Made by a program: the position numbers and the translations under genes. 64,000 nt of DNA, from positions 372,001 to 436,000 of the forward strand of contig JAPVLO010000572.1 of assembly GCA_027257055.1 (NCBI GenBank), written 5' to 3'. The notes under the pieces are model-generated. The model searched no databases. It saw nothing but the letters and a program-made list of their open reading frames with translations, and was not told where the DNA came from. Numbering within the stretch: position 1 is the stretch's first letter; every line of letters starts with the position of its first letter. Below, piece by piece: positions 34,088 to 44,504 of this stretch. The DNA comes from Cephalopachus bancanus (Eukaryota; Chordata; Mammalia; Primates; Tarsiidae).

Positions 34088-34989
34088 GAGATACTGTTTT
34101 ATTTTATGTTCTTTAATAACATTAAAAAACCTCCAGTTGATGGTTAATTTGCTTATCATCCATAATAAAAACTCCTGAATAAATAATTGTTTAAGAACAC
34201 ATTAGTGTAAGTCTTTAGGTAAAGCAAAGCAAATAGATTTGGGCCCACAAAACCACAGATTTGGGGAGGGCAAGAGTGAAAGGAAAAAGAAAAAAAAAAA
34301 GTTGGTGGTTTGTTTAAATAGACACAAATAAAAGACACCCCCCCAAAAAAGCTTAACCCCCAATACAACAGTATGAAGAGGTGACTGAGTCTTGAGAGCT
34401 TCGTCCCATGAGTGAAATGAGGTGCTCTTATAAATGGTCTCAATGGAGGGAGTTCATCTCTCTTGCCCCTTCAATACCTTCCTCTATGAGGGACACAGCA
34501 TTTCTCCTCTCCATAGGATGCAGCAGCAAAGCACCATCTTGGAAGCAGAGAGCCTGGTCACTCAGCAGACACCGAGACTGCTGTCACCTTGATCTTGGAC
34601 ATCCAGCCTCCAGAACTGTGAGAAATAATCTTCTGTTGTTTATAAGTTATCCAGTCTCATCTCAAAAAGAAAAGCCACAAAATATAAAAAGAGTAGGTGT
34701 TTCACTCAGAAAGAATAACTTTATTCTAATTTTGTTCAGAGAATATACAGATCTCTGATGCTTCTCTATTTATCAGTCATGGTATCAGATAGCATATTTG
34801 GAATCTGTAGACCTAAAAAATATAGGAAGAAAGACTTGGGTCAAGTGATCAGTAATAGTTTGATGAAGAACTGGTTATTATGAACTAAATCTAACTTTGT
34901 TTCTAGGCATGATGGGATACAGGAACGAGATGTACTCTCCTGTAAGCAACAAAAACAGGCAAAATAGCTTTGAAACATATAAAACTACT

Positions 34990-35103
34990 TTAAGCACCAC
35001 ATGTGGTATGCCTGTGTGTGTGGGAGGCTGAGGCAGGAGGAGCGTTCAAAGCCAGTCTGGGTAACATGACAAGACTCACCTATTAAAAAAAGAAAGAAAA
35101 AAA
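34990..35103 (+). mobile_element. Alu left-monomer relic
   Basis: ATGTGGTATGCCTGTGTGTGT, GGGAGGCTGAGGCAGGAGGAG, and an AAAAAAAGAAAGAAAAAAA tail. Short and diverged. Confidence 0.65.
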
Positions 35104-35336
35104 CTACTTTAATGAAATAGAAAAAGAAGAGCAAATTAAACCTAGAGTAAACAGAAGGAAAAAAATAATTAATAAATATAAAAATGGAAATAAGGAAACA
35201 GAAAAAATTGGGAAAAATTAATACAACCAAAAGCTAATTCTTTTGAGAAGATCAGTAAAATTGGTAACTCTCTAACCAGACTCGTCAGGGAAAAAGAGAG
35301 AGTACACAAAGAATCAATATCAAGAGTGTGAGTGGT

Positions 35337-35632
35337 GGGCGGGGTATGGTGGTTCATTCCTATAATTCCAGCACTTTGGGAGGTTGAAGCAGGAGGTTTG
35401 CTTGAGGCCAGGAATGTGAGAGCAGCCTGGGCAACACAGCAAGACAAAATAACATATAAAATAAAATAAATTAGCTGAGCATGGTGGAGCATTCCTGTAG
35501 TACCACCTACTAGGAGGCTGAGGTGGGAGAGTCACTTGAGCTCAGGAGTTCAAGCCTGCAGTGAACCATGACCTGCAGCCTGGCTAATAGAGTGAGATCC
35601 CCAACTCAAAAAAAATAAAAATAAAAAAGAAT
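35337..35632 (+). mobile_element. Alu
   Basis: Dimer starting GGGCGGGGTATGGTGGTTCAT, with an A-rich linker (AAAATAAAATAAA) and a tail near 35605. Confidence 0.9.
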
Positions 35633-37006
35633 ACGAGCGGTGACATCACTCAAGATTCTATAGTTATCAAAATAATAAGAAAATGATATAAATAACTTTG
35701 TACCTAGAAATTCAACAGCACAGATAAAATGAAAAAATTCCTTGGAAAACATAAACTATTAAAATTCACTCAGGAAGAAATACCAATTTTACACAGACTC
35801 TCCAAGAAAATTGAAATGTAGAAACTTTCCCCCAACCAACTCTATAAGCACAATATTACCCCAATATCAAAACCAGACAAAAACATTACAAAAAAAGAAA
35901 ACTATAGACAAATATTCCTCATAAACATAGTTGCAAAATTCTAAAAATATTGTTGGAGGTCAAATCCAACAATATACAAAAAGGATAATGCATCATAGTC
36001 AAATATGGTTTACCCCAGGAATGCAAAATTGGTTTAACATTTGAAAATTAATGTAATTCATCATACTAACAAACTGAAAAAGAAAAGCCATATGATCATC
36101 TCAATAGATGCAGAAAAAACATTCGCCAAAATCCAGAATCTATTGATGAGAAATATTCTCACAAACTAAGACTAGAAAGGAACTTCCTCAACTTGACAAT
36201 GACGTACTGAAAAACCTATAGTTAACATGCTTGATGACAAAAGATTGAGTACTTTCCATTTAAGGTTAGGAAGAAGTTGGTAAAATTCATTTGCATCATT
36301 TCTGTTGGTCATCATACTGGAGATCCTAAACAATACAATAAATCAAGAAAAAAAAGACATTCAGATTAGAAAGGAAGAAGTAAAACTATCTTTATTTACA
36401 GATAAAATAATTATCCATGTAGAAAATCTGATAGGATTTCCAAAAATCTACTAAAAAACTACCAAAACTAATAAATTACTTTAGCAAGTTCTCAGGATAC
36501 AAGATTAACATGCAAAAATCTATTGTATTGCTATCCATTTGTAACAAACAATTGGAGATTGAAATTTTGAAATATAATTTACAATAGTGTCAAAATATTA
36601 AATATAGGGATAAATCTGACATAAGATGTATAAGGCCTGTACACTGAAAACTATACAATATTTTTGAGAAAAATGAAAGAAGAACTAAATAAATGGAGAG
36701 CTAGACCTTGTTGATAGGTCAAATGACTAAATGCTGTTATGATGTTAATTCTTGCCAATTTATTCTATATAGTCAAAGCAACTCCAGTCAAACTTCCAGC
36801 AGGCTTTTTCATAGAAATTGACAAAATGAATCTAAAATGTATATGGAAATGCAAAAATTCTGTAATAACCAAGACATTTTTGAAAAAAAAAAAAGAACAA
36901 AGTCAGAGAGCACACATTACCTAATTTCAGGACTCAAAGCTACAGTATTCAAGCCTGTGTAGTACTGGTGTAAAGACAAACAAATACTACTATAGAATGG
37001 AGTGAG

Positions 37007-37647
37007 GTGGATTGAATGTTTGTGTCCCCTTCAAAATCCGCATGTTGAAACTCTACCCCCCAGTGTAACGGTATCAAGGAGCGGGCTTTTGGGAGGTAAT
37101 GAGGATGTGAATGCGATTAGTGCCCTGATAAAGTCACGAGAGAGCTTGCTTCTCCTTTTTGCTCTCTGCCAGCTGAGGATGCAACAAGTAGGCAGCTACA
37201 ACTCAGAAAGGACCCTCACCAGAGGCCTGTCGTGCTGGCACCCTGATCTTGGACTTTCAGTCTCCAGAACTGTGATACAAATCAATCTTTCTTCTCTCTC
37301 TCTCTGTCTCTCTCTCAGGGCCTCAGTCAGGCTGGAGTGCAGTAGCACAATTACAGCTCACCGCAGCCTTCACCTCCTGAGCTCAGGTGATCCTCCTGTC
37401 TTAGCCTCCTGAGTAGCTGGAACTACAGGTATGCACCACTATGCCTGGCTAATTTTTTTTTAAGAGATGAGGTCTTGTTATATTGCCTAGACTGGTCTCA
37501 AACTTGGGGCTCAAGTGATCCTCCTGCCTCAGTCTCCCAAATTGCTGGGATTATAGTCATGAGCTACTTCATCTGACCTGTGAGAAAAAGATTTCAGTTG
37601 TTTATGAGCCACCCAGCTTAGGGTATTCTGTTATAGTAGCCCAAACT
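37007..37647 (+). mobile_element. MLT1-type MaLR LTR with Alu insertion
   Basis: GGATTGAATGTTTGTGTCCCC, CTCACCAGAGGCCTGTCGTGC, ATCTTGGACTTTCAGTCTCC and, after the Alu, TTTATGAGCCACCCAGC and TTCTGTTATAGTAGCCC complete a MaLR LTR. It is inserted in the sense L1. Confidence 0.85.
37283..37579 (-). mobile_element. Alu with (CT)n tail
   Basis: A reverse Alu whose tail is replaced by CTCTCTCTGTCTCTC (37293-37316), inserted in the MLT1-type LTR. Confidence 0.88.
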
Positions 37648-37997
37648 GACCATGCCAAGAGTGTTTGAGAAAAAAAGCCCATATAGTATGGACACTGATT
37701 TTCAACAAATGTATAAAGAAAATTCAGTGGATCAAAGATAGTCTTTTCAATAAATGGTACTGAGCAATTGCATGTCCAGATAGAAAGCAATGAACTTCGA
37801 TCCCAGCCTCATATCATATGCAGAAATTAACTCAAAATGGATCATAACCTAAACATAAAACCTAAAACTGTAATACTTCTAAAAAATGAAGTCTTTGTGA
37901 CATTAGGTCAAGGTTTCTTAGATAAAATACAAAAATTACAATTCATTAAAAAATTAATAAATTAAACTTTAGCAAAATTAAAAACTTCTGCTCCTCG

Positions 37998-38289
37998 GCC
38001 GGGCTTGGTGGCTCAGCCTATAATCCCAGCACTTTGGGAGGCCGAGGTGAGTAGATCGCCTGAGCACGTGGGTTCGAGACCCGCCTGGGCAACTTGGCGA
38101 GACCTCCTCTCTACAATAAATCAAAAATTAGCTGGGCATGGTAACACGTGCCTGCAGTTCCAGCTACTTGGAAGGCAGAGGTAGAAGGATTGCCGGAGCC
38201 CAGCAGGTCGGGCTGCGGTGGCCGGGAGCGGCCACTGCACTCCAGTCTGGGTGACAGAGTGAGACTCCAACTCAAAAAAAAAAAAAACA
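37998..38289 (+). mobile_element. Alu with TSD
   Basis: TSD AAACTTCTGCTCCTC just upstream (ending 37997) and again at about 38289. The body carries GGCTTGGTGGCTCAGCCTA and GACTCCAACTC. Confidence 0.95.
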
Positions 38290-39239
38290 AACTTCTGCTC
38301 CTCAAAATATACTATTAAGAGAATGAAAAGAGAAGTCACTGACTAGGAAAAAATATTTCAAAGCATATGTCTCATAAAGGACTTTTACTCGGAGAATATA
38401 AGGAACTCTTCCAATGCAGTAAGAAGACAAGCAACTAATAAAAGGTGGGCAAAAGATTTGAACAGTCACTTCACCAAAGAAGCTATACAGATAACAATTA
38501 AGCACATGAAAAGATGCTTGACATGATTAGGCATTAGAAACATGCAAATTAAAACCACAGTGTGATGCCACTATGCTGCCGCTGTAATATGTAAGTGTTG
38601 CCAAAGATGTGGAGAAACTGGAACTTGATACACTGCTGGTGGGAATAAAAAATGATACCAACCAGCTTGGAAGCTTTTCAAAAAGCAAAATATATACCTG
38701 TCATATGACCCAGCCAACTCCTGGGTATTTACCCAAGAGGAAAGTAAACATATGTTTATATAAATGCTTTACGTAAATATTCATAGCAGAGCAACCCAAA
38801 TGTCTATCAGCTAAGGGAAAACAAACTGTGATACAAACATGAAATGGCACACAGCTTAGAGCAAATAATGACAAGCTATTGATATACTCAACAGCATGGG
38901 AGAATCTCAAAATAATTATGCTGAGTGAAAGAATCCATACAAAAAAGAATGCATATTGTATCATTCCATTTATAGAAAGCACTAGAATGCAAATAAATAT
39001 GTAGTGGTGAAAAATAGATCAGTGTCTACTGGGAAAGAGGGGCTGGGGAGGGCCAGCAACACAGGGGCACGAGGAAACTCGCGGGAGTTATGAGTCTGTT
39101 CCCTATCTTGCATCGTGACTACTTCACAGTATACGCATATGTCACCACTTACCAAATTGTACACTTCAAATGCATGCAGTTTATTGTGCAACTACATTGA
39201 AATAAGAGTTTAAAAATTATAAAAGTGATAGTTTTTAGC

Positions 39240-40125
39240 AATATCTTGAAGGAAATGACCAAATTCACCTTATGGAGAATGAGTGGGAGATTTTAAAAAA
39301 TTATTAACCGAGTCTTTGCAGAAGATGTTCTTTTTCTTTTTAACCCAGAATTTTTTCATCTTCTTGTATAATAGCACCTTCATCATCAGTTAGGATTAGT
39401 TTTGGCTACAGGTGACAGCAAATTCAAAATAGTAGGAGTTCAAGTAAGTTAGAGTTTAATTTTTCTCTTCCATAAATCTGGGAAATTCAGGTTGGTATGA
39501 CCATCAGGAATGGAGAATCTTTCTAACGTGTTGCTACAACTTCCATTTTGTGATTCTGGCTACTCCAGCTCCAGCCAAAACATTTCCCTTCCAGCAACAG
39601 GAAGGAAGAAAGGGACGTACCTTTCCTGGTAAGGACACTTCCTGGAAGTTGTGCACACCCTTCTGCTATGTACCATTGGTTAGAACTTGGTCTAATGACG
39701 GCATGTAGGCAAGCAGACTTAGGATATGCTGTCCAAATATAAAAGTCATATGCCCAAATAAAAGTCGGAGAAAAATGGAGAACAGGGATATTGAAAGAGA
39801 GCCTTTGACATACCCATTTTTTTGGAGACTCCTCCTCTTCTCGTACAAACCATGTGGTTCCGTGAGGACTGCCAATATCATTGCAACATCTCATTGATCA
39901 CAGAGATGAGCACATGTCCTAAGCTGGGCCAATGAGCCGACAGAGATGGGAGATGCGAACTCTGGAGTGCCTGGGAGCCATGGGACCATCGTCAGGAACA
40001 TCAACATGCAGAGGGCAGTGACGACTGAGAGACAGATACTGAAGGTGTTCAAATTCCTGCGGCAGTTATGCGTGAGCCCCAGCTGGCTGTTACTCACCCT
40101 TCATTTATGTTGTTTCAGACAATGT
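39240..40125. other. Unassigned, partly ancient repeat
   Basis: 39380-39780 (TAGTTTTGGCTACAGGTGACAG, GAGTTTAATTTTTCTC, CTCCAGCTCCAGCC) resembles a common old mammalian repeat that I cannot name with confidence. No gene found. Confidence 0.4.
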
Positions 40126-40299
40126 GCAGACACACCTCGTAGAGAGCACAGGTTCAGTTCCAGACCACTACAATAAAGGGAATATTGAAATATGACTTGT
40201 CACTTGAATTTTTTTCATTTCCCAGTGCATGTGAAGCTATGTTTACACTATACTGTAGTCTACTCAGTATATCAAAAAATAATATTCATACCTTAATTT

Positions 40300-40456
40300 T
40301 TTAAAAATTGAGTCAGAGTCTCACTCTGTCACCCAGGCTGGAGTACAGTGGCATGATCATGGCTACCACACCCTCGACCTCCTGGGCTCAGGTGATCCTC
40401 TCGCCTCGGCCTCCAAAAGTGCTGGGATTATAGGCATGAGCCACCATGCCTGGCCA
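40300..40456 (-). mobile_element. Alu with internal deletion
   Basis: GAGTCAGAGTCTCACTCTGTC to GCCACCATGCCTGGCC, but only about half a dimer long. Confidence 0.85.
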
Positions 40457-40479
40457 TACCTTAATTTAAAAATACTTTA

Positions 40480-40774
40480 GGCTGATTGTGGTGACTCATG
40501 CCTCTAATTCCAACACTTGGGGAGACTGAGGTGGGAGAATTGCTTGAGACCAGGATTTCAAGACCAGCCTGGAAACATAGTGAGACCCTGTCTCTACAAA
40601 AACTAAAATAGTTAGCCAGGTGTGGTGGCATGTGCCTGTAATTCCAGCTACTCAAGAGGCCGAAGCAGAGTCCCTTGATCCTAGGAGATTAAGGCTACAG
40701 GGAGCTATGTCACACCACTGTACTTCAGTGTGGGAGATAAAGCGAGACTCTGTCTCAAACAAAATAAAACAAAA
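40480..40774 (+). mobile_element. Alu (old)
   Basis: GGCTGATTGTGGTGACTCATG to GACTCTGTCTCAAACAAAATAAAAC. Confidence 0.9.
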
Positions 40775-40800
40775 CTTTATTGATAAAAATTACTAACAAT

Positions 40801-40953
40801 TGCTGGGCGCAGTGGCTCACATCTGTAATCCCAGTACTTTGGGAAGACAAGGCAGGAGGAGGCTTGATCCCAGGAGTTCAAGGCTGCAATGAGCCATAAT
40901 TGTGCCACTGTACTCCGGCCTGGGTAACAGAGTGAGACCCTGACTTAAAAAAA
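40801..40953 (+). mobile_element. Alu with internal deletion
   Basis: The left-arm start (TGCTGGGCGCAGTGGCTCAC) is joined directly to right-arm sequence (GGAGTTCAAGGCTGC), so the middle is deleted. Confidence 0.87.
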
Positions 40954-40960
40954 ATGCTGT

Positions 40961-41870
40961 CTAAATATTGTGTTTAAAATCTTCAGTAAACCATGCCATG
41001 AACAGATGTGCTGTCAACCAGGCTTTGTGCTTCCATTGGTAGAGCACAGGCAGCATGGATCTGGCATAATTCTTAAGGAACCTAGGATTTTCAGAATGAC
41101 AAATGAGGATTGGCTTCAACCTAAAGTCATCGGCTGCATTAGTCCCCAGCAAGGGAGTCAGGCTGTCCTTTGAGGCTTTGGAGCCAAGCACTGACTTCTC
41201 TCTAGCTATGAAAGTACTAGGTGACATCTTTTTCCAATATAATACTGCCTTTTCTACATCAAAAACCTGTGATTTAATGTGGTCACCTTCATCGGTTATC
41301 TCAGTTTGACCTTCTGGAGAGCTTGCTATAGCTTCCCTGTCAGCACTTGCAGCTTCACCTTGTGCTTTTATGTTACAAAGATGTAACTTCATGAATCAGC
41401 AACACCTGCTGGCTTCCAACTTTTCTTCTTCCTCATCCCTCTCAGACTTCATAGAATTAAAGAGAGTTAGGGCCTTGCTCTGGATTGGGCTTTGGCTTAA
41501 CGGAATGTTGCGGCTGGTTTGATCTTCTTTCCAGGCCCCTCAAACTTTCTCCATATCCGCAATAGGCTGTGTTACTTTCTTATTATTTGTGTGTTCACTG
41601 GAGTCGAGCTTTTGATTTCCTACAAAAGCTTTTCCTTTACTTGCACAGTTTGGCTAATTGGTGTCAAAGGCCCAGCTTCCGGCCTGTCCTTGGACATGGC
41701 TTCCTCACCAAGCTTAATCGCTTCTAGCTTTTGATATAAAGTGAAAAACCTGAGTCTCTTCACTTGAACACTCAGAGGTCGCTCTAAGGTTTTTAACTGG
41801 CTGAATTTCAGCATCGTTGTGTTTCAGGGCATAGAGAGGCCCTAGGAGAGAGGGAGATGGGGAATGGCTG
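40961..41870 (-). pseudogene. Tigger transposase relic
   Basis: The minus strand encodes pieces of a pogo/Tigger transposase (CENP-B/JRK-related DDE family). The best-preserved part (41392-40961) contains YWKKMSPSTFIAREKSVLGSKASKDSLTPLLGTN, described here by its landmarks: the YWKKM, FIARE and KASKD blocks and DFRLKPILICHSENPR. The position of the first catalytic Asp in the family motif (V-D-E-T) reads V-E-K-A, so the active site is lost. Further 5' coding remnants (Ser-Leu-rich helix-turn-helix part) extend to about 41870 in shifted frames. Confidence 0.82.
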
Positions 41871-42482
41871 GTTGGTTCGAGGAGCAATCAGAATACACAC
41901 ATTTTCCAGTTGAGTTCTCCATCGTATACAGGCACGGTTCGTAGTGCCCCAAAACAATCACAACAGCTTCATCAAAAATCACAGATCACAAGTCACTATA
42001 ACGCATATAATAATAATGAAAATGCTTGAAATATTGGGAGAATTACCAAAATGTGACACAGAGACACAAAATGAGCACATACTGTGGGAAAATGGTGCTG
42101 GTGGCCTTGTTTGGCAAGAGGCTGCCATACACCTTCAATTCGTAAGAACTGCATTATCTGTGAAGTCCCGTAAAGTGAAGCCCAATAAAAGATATATGCC
42201 TACGCCTTTATGTCCCCCATTGTTAACCAAAGAGAACACTGAGGGGCTAGTTTTGGCCCTTGAACAACCCCCTAAGTGGCCAATTTCACTAAAGAATTCA
42301 CACTACATTCACAGCGAGTCACATGGAAGAAATGATACATGGTCAGTGCACATGTAAAAAGATGCACATTCCCAGTTCTAATTAGGAAAATAATTCTTAA
42401 AACAAAAGGAAGATACAGCCATTTTAATATACTATTGGGAAAATGTAAATTGGGACCATGTTTGTGGAGAAACATTTTCTAG

Positions 42483-42694
42483 CAGATCGAGCATCCCTGA
42501 TTTGAAAACATGAAATCCAGAATGTTCCAAAGGGTCATGTTCAAAGGAAATGCTCATCAGAGCAGTTCAGATTTTGGATTTTCAGATCAGGGATGCTCGA
42601 TTGGTAAATACATGCAAATATTTAAAAACCCAAACAAATTCAAAATTTGAAACACTCCTGGTATCAAGCATTTCAGATAAAGGATACTACCTAT
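42483..42694. mobile_element. Tigger-like nonautonomous DNA transposon
   Basis: GAGCATCCCTGATTTGAAAAC and, inverted, TTTTCAGATCAGGGATGCTCG form an internal palindrome. AAATGCTCATCAGAGCAG and CAAGCATTTCAGATAAAGGATAC are familiar MER/Tigger-type motifs. Confidence 0.7.
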
Positions 42695-42735
42695 ATCTAC
42701 CACAATTTATTTATCTTTATTTTTATTCATTTATT

Positions 42736-43022
42736 TTTTTGAATTGGAGTCTCACTCTGTCATCTAGGCTGGAGTACAGTGGCATGCTCACAGTCACCAC
42801 AGCCTCTACTGGCTGGGCTCAGGCGATATTTCTGCCTCAGCCTTCCAAGCAGCTGAAACCACAGGTGCACGCCACCATGCTCAGCTTTTTTTTTTTTTTT
42901 TCCATGATAAAAGGTCTTGCCAAGTTGCCCAGGCTGGTCTTGAGCCCCTGGACTCAGGCAGTCCTCTTGTCTCCACCTCCCAAAGTGCTAGGATTATAGG
43001 CGTGAGCCACTGAGCCTGGCCT
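42736..43022 (-). mobile_element. Alu
   Basis: GAATTGGAGTCTCACTCTGTC to GCCACTGAGCCTGGCC, with a T-rich linker at 42886-42901. Confidence 0.92.
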
Positions 43023-43186
43023 ACCTGCCACAATTTCAGTTACATATATACTTTTACCCATAATTTTATTCCTAAGAAACAGCATTCTAGTATTTAAGAA
43101 CATATGCATAATGATACCCATTAAAACATTATTTGAATAAATGAAAATTGGAGTCAAAGTAAAATGTTTGTTAATAAAAAAAGTTT

Positions 43187-43487
43187 CAGGGCCAGTTGTG
43201 ATGTCTCAAGCTTGCAGTCCTACGACTTTGGGAGGCTGAAGCAGGACGACTGTTTGAGGCCAGGAATTTAAGACCAGCCTAGGCAACATAGCAAGACTTC
43301 ATCTCTACAAAACAAAATTTTTTTTAATTAACTGTATGTGGTGGTGCACATCTATAATCCTAGTTACTTAAGAGTCTGAAGTAGGAAGATCACTTGAGCC
43401 CAGGGATTTGAGGCTGCAGTGAGCTATAATTGTACCACTGCACTCCAACCTGGATGACAGAGTGAGACCCTGTGTCTAAAAAAGAAA
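43187..43487 (+). mobile_element. Alu (old)
   Basis: AGGGCCAGTTGTGATGTCTCA to GTGAGACCCTGTGTCTAAAAAAG. Confidence 0.9.
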
Positions 43488-43549
43488 TAATTAACAAATA
43501 AAAATAATTGAATGTTTAGTAAATTATCACACATTCATTATTGTACATT

Positions 43550-43853
43550 TTATTTTTTTAAGAATTTTTTTTAATTTTTAGTTAGAATCTGTCACCAGTT
43601 TGAAGTGCAGTGGCACGATCATGACTCATAGCAGCCATAATCACCTGGACTCAGGCAAGCCATCCACCTCAGCTTCCTGAGAAGATGGGACTACACGTGT
43701 GTGCCACAATGCCTAGCAAATTTTTTTTTTTTTAGAAACGATGCCTTGCTTTGTTGTCCAGGCTGGTTTCAAACTCCTGGGCTCAAGCGATCTTCTCACC
43801 TTAGCTTCCCAAAGTGCTGGAACTATAGGTGTGCGTCACCAAGCACAGTTGAT
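43550..43853 (-). mobile_element. Alu (old)
   Basis: AGTTAGAATCTGTCACCAGTT to GTGTGCGTCACCAAGCACAG, with a T-run linker at 43721-43732. Confidence 0.88.
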
Positions 43854-43892
43854 TGTACATTTTATAGCAAGTTCCTTTATAACTATGGCCCT

Positions 43893-43913
43893 ATGTGTGT
43901 GTGTGTGTGTGTG
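43893..43913. repeat. Short (TG)n
   Basis: About ten TG units. Confidence 0.92.
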
Positions 43914-44029
43914 TAAAAGAATAGGATGAATTTAGGTGGTGGCCTGTAGGCAATACACTGTAAAATGAAAAACATAAATTGCAGAACAGTATGTAAAATA
44001 TAATTTCATTTTTTAAAAAAAAGACACAT

Positions 44030-44500
44030 ATGTGCAGCCTGCCACAATGTGGGCTTCCTCATCTCTCTGAGTAGGACCCTATTTTCATTTTTTGCTTCTC
44101 CTGACAGTTGCAGGCAGGGCATGGCTTGGCCTGACAACTGTGGTTTCCTGTAGTCGTCTTGCCTGGGTGCCTGCCCTCTGCGGCCCACACTTCTTGCTGA
44201 GGCTGTGCTCTTTCCTCCTGAGCACGCTTTTCTCCTTGGTCCTAACTTTCTGCTTGGCTTTTGACATTCCTGGGCTCCTAAAGCATACCTTAGGGACTTC
44301 TGGCCTCTTTGACTGCTATTTGCCCCTCTAGCTTCTGACGCTGAGTTCTGCCTAATTTTGGCTTCTGGACGTCCAGTTTTTCCTGCCGTTTGTTCTTGTA
44401 CACTGCTTGGCTCCTGTCTTTCCCCCTTGCTGGCCCACTGCCTAGCCGTTCCCCTCCTGCAGCTACCTTCACCTGTTTGATTTTTCAAATCTGTTTTCAC
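44030..44500 (-). other. Unidentified open segment coding a basic (K/R/Q/S-rich) polypeptide if translated
   Basis: The minus strand is open for 164 codons (44500-44006). A second minus frame is also largely open and reads like a lysine/arginine-rich nucleolar or ribosomal-type tail (landmarks KNKRQEKLDVQKPKL near the start, then MSKAKQKVRTKEKSVLRRKEH). It has no recognisable domain and I could not match it to a named protein. It may be a decayed retrocopy or exon, or just purine-biased sequence without stops. There is no poly-A tail or TSD that I can define. Confidence 0.3.
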
Positions 44501-44504
44501 AAAG

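Larger units (their letters stand above)
31904..34348 (+). pseudogene. DNAJB6: DNAJB6 processed pseudogene
   Basis: DNAJB6 is an HSP40 co-chaperone (J domain, G/F-rich region, C-terminal domain). The best match starts near 32232 with [11 protein letters not shown], the end of the J-domain region. After a frame change it continues through TFPNPEDA and [25 protein letters not shown] (32320-32450) to [16 protein letters not shown] near 32580. A further frame change restores LTIDGEE and a stop at 32653-32655, corresponding to the short isoform's C terminus. The upstream 31904-32230 is only loosely alignable and contains a GA-rich stretch. No introns are present. A perfect 13-bp TSD, AAGCTTAACCCCC, bounds it at 31891-31903 and 34349-34361. 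The long 3' UTR carries an Alu and an L1 insertion. Frameshifts and deletions make it non-functional. Confidence 0.88.
31848..34665 (+). mobile_element. MLT1-type MaLR LTR, split by a retrocopy
   Basis: The 5' 56 bp (31848-31903, TATGGTTTGAATGTTTGTGTCC to CTTAACCCCC) and the remainder (34362-34665, with GCTCTTATAAATGG, GATCTTGGACATCCAGCC, TCCAGAACTGTGAGAAATAA and TGTTGTTTATAAG) form one MaLR LTR. The DNAJB6 retrocopy separates them. Confidence 0.85.
34985..39235 (+). mobile_element. L1M, sense, ORF2 to 3' end, interrupted
   Basis: L1 ORF2-type sequence runs through AAGAAGAGCAAATTAAACC (35130), AAAACCAGACAAAAACATTAC (35870), ATCATCTCAATAGATGCAG (36095), AAGCAACTCCAGTCAAACTTCC (36777), AACCACAGTGTGATGCCAC (38553) and CCATTTATAGAAAGCAC (38967) to the 3' end near 39235. 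All frames are closed by stops. It is interrupted by Alus at 34990, 35337 and 37998 and by an MLT1-type LTR at 37007. Confidence 0.85.
40128..42215. mobile_element. Tigger1-type DNA transposon, interrupted
   Basis: A mariner-superfamily (pogo/Tigger) element. One end reads TTCAGTTCCAGACCACTACAATAAAG and TTACACTATACTGTAGTCTA near 40160-40260. The other reads TGCCCCAAAACAATCAC, GAATTACCAAAATGTGACACAG and TGTGAAGTCCCGTAAAGTGAAG near 41945-42180. The transposase relic is on the minus strand between. Three Alu segments interrupt it at 40300-40955. The outer inverted repeats are eroded. Confidence 0.88.

Noticed and set aside
34345..34361. CCCCCCC/AAAAAA run considered as a sequencing artefact
   Set aside because: It fits the short A tail plus TSD at the 3' end of the DNAJB6 retrocopy.
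40970..41392. Tigger transposase frame as a possible domesticated gene
   Set aside because: Only a part is open, the catalytic motif is changed, and flanking transposase sequence is frame-shifted, so decay is the simpler reading.
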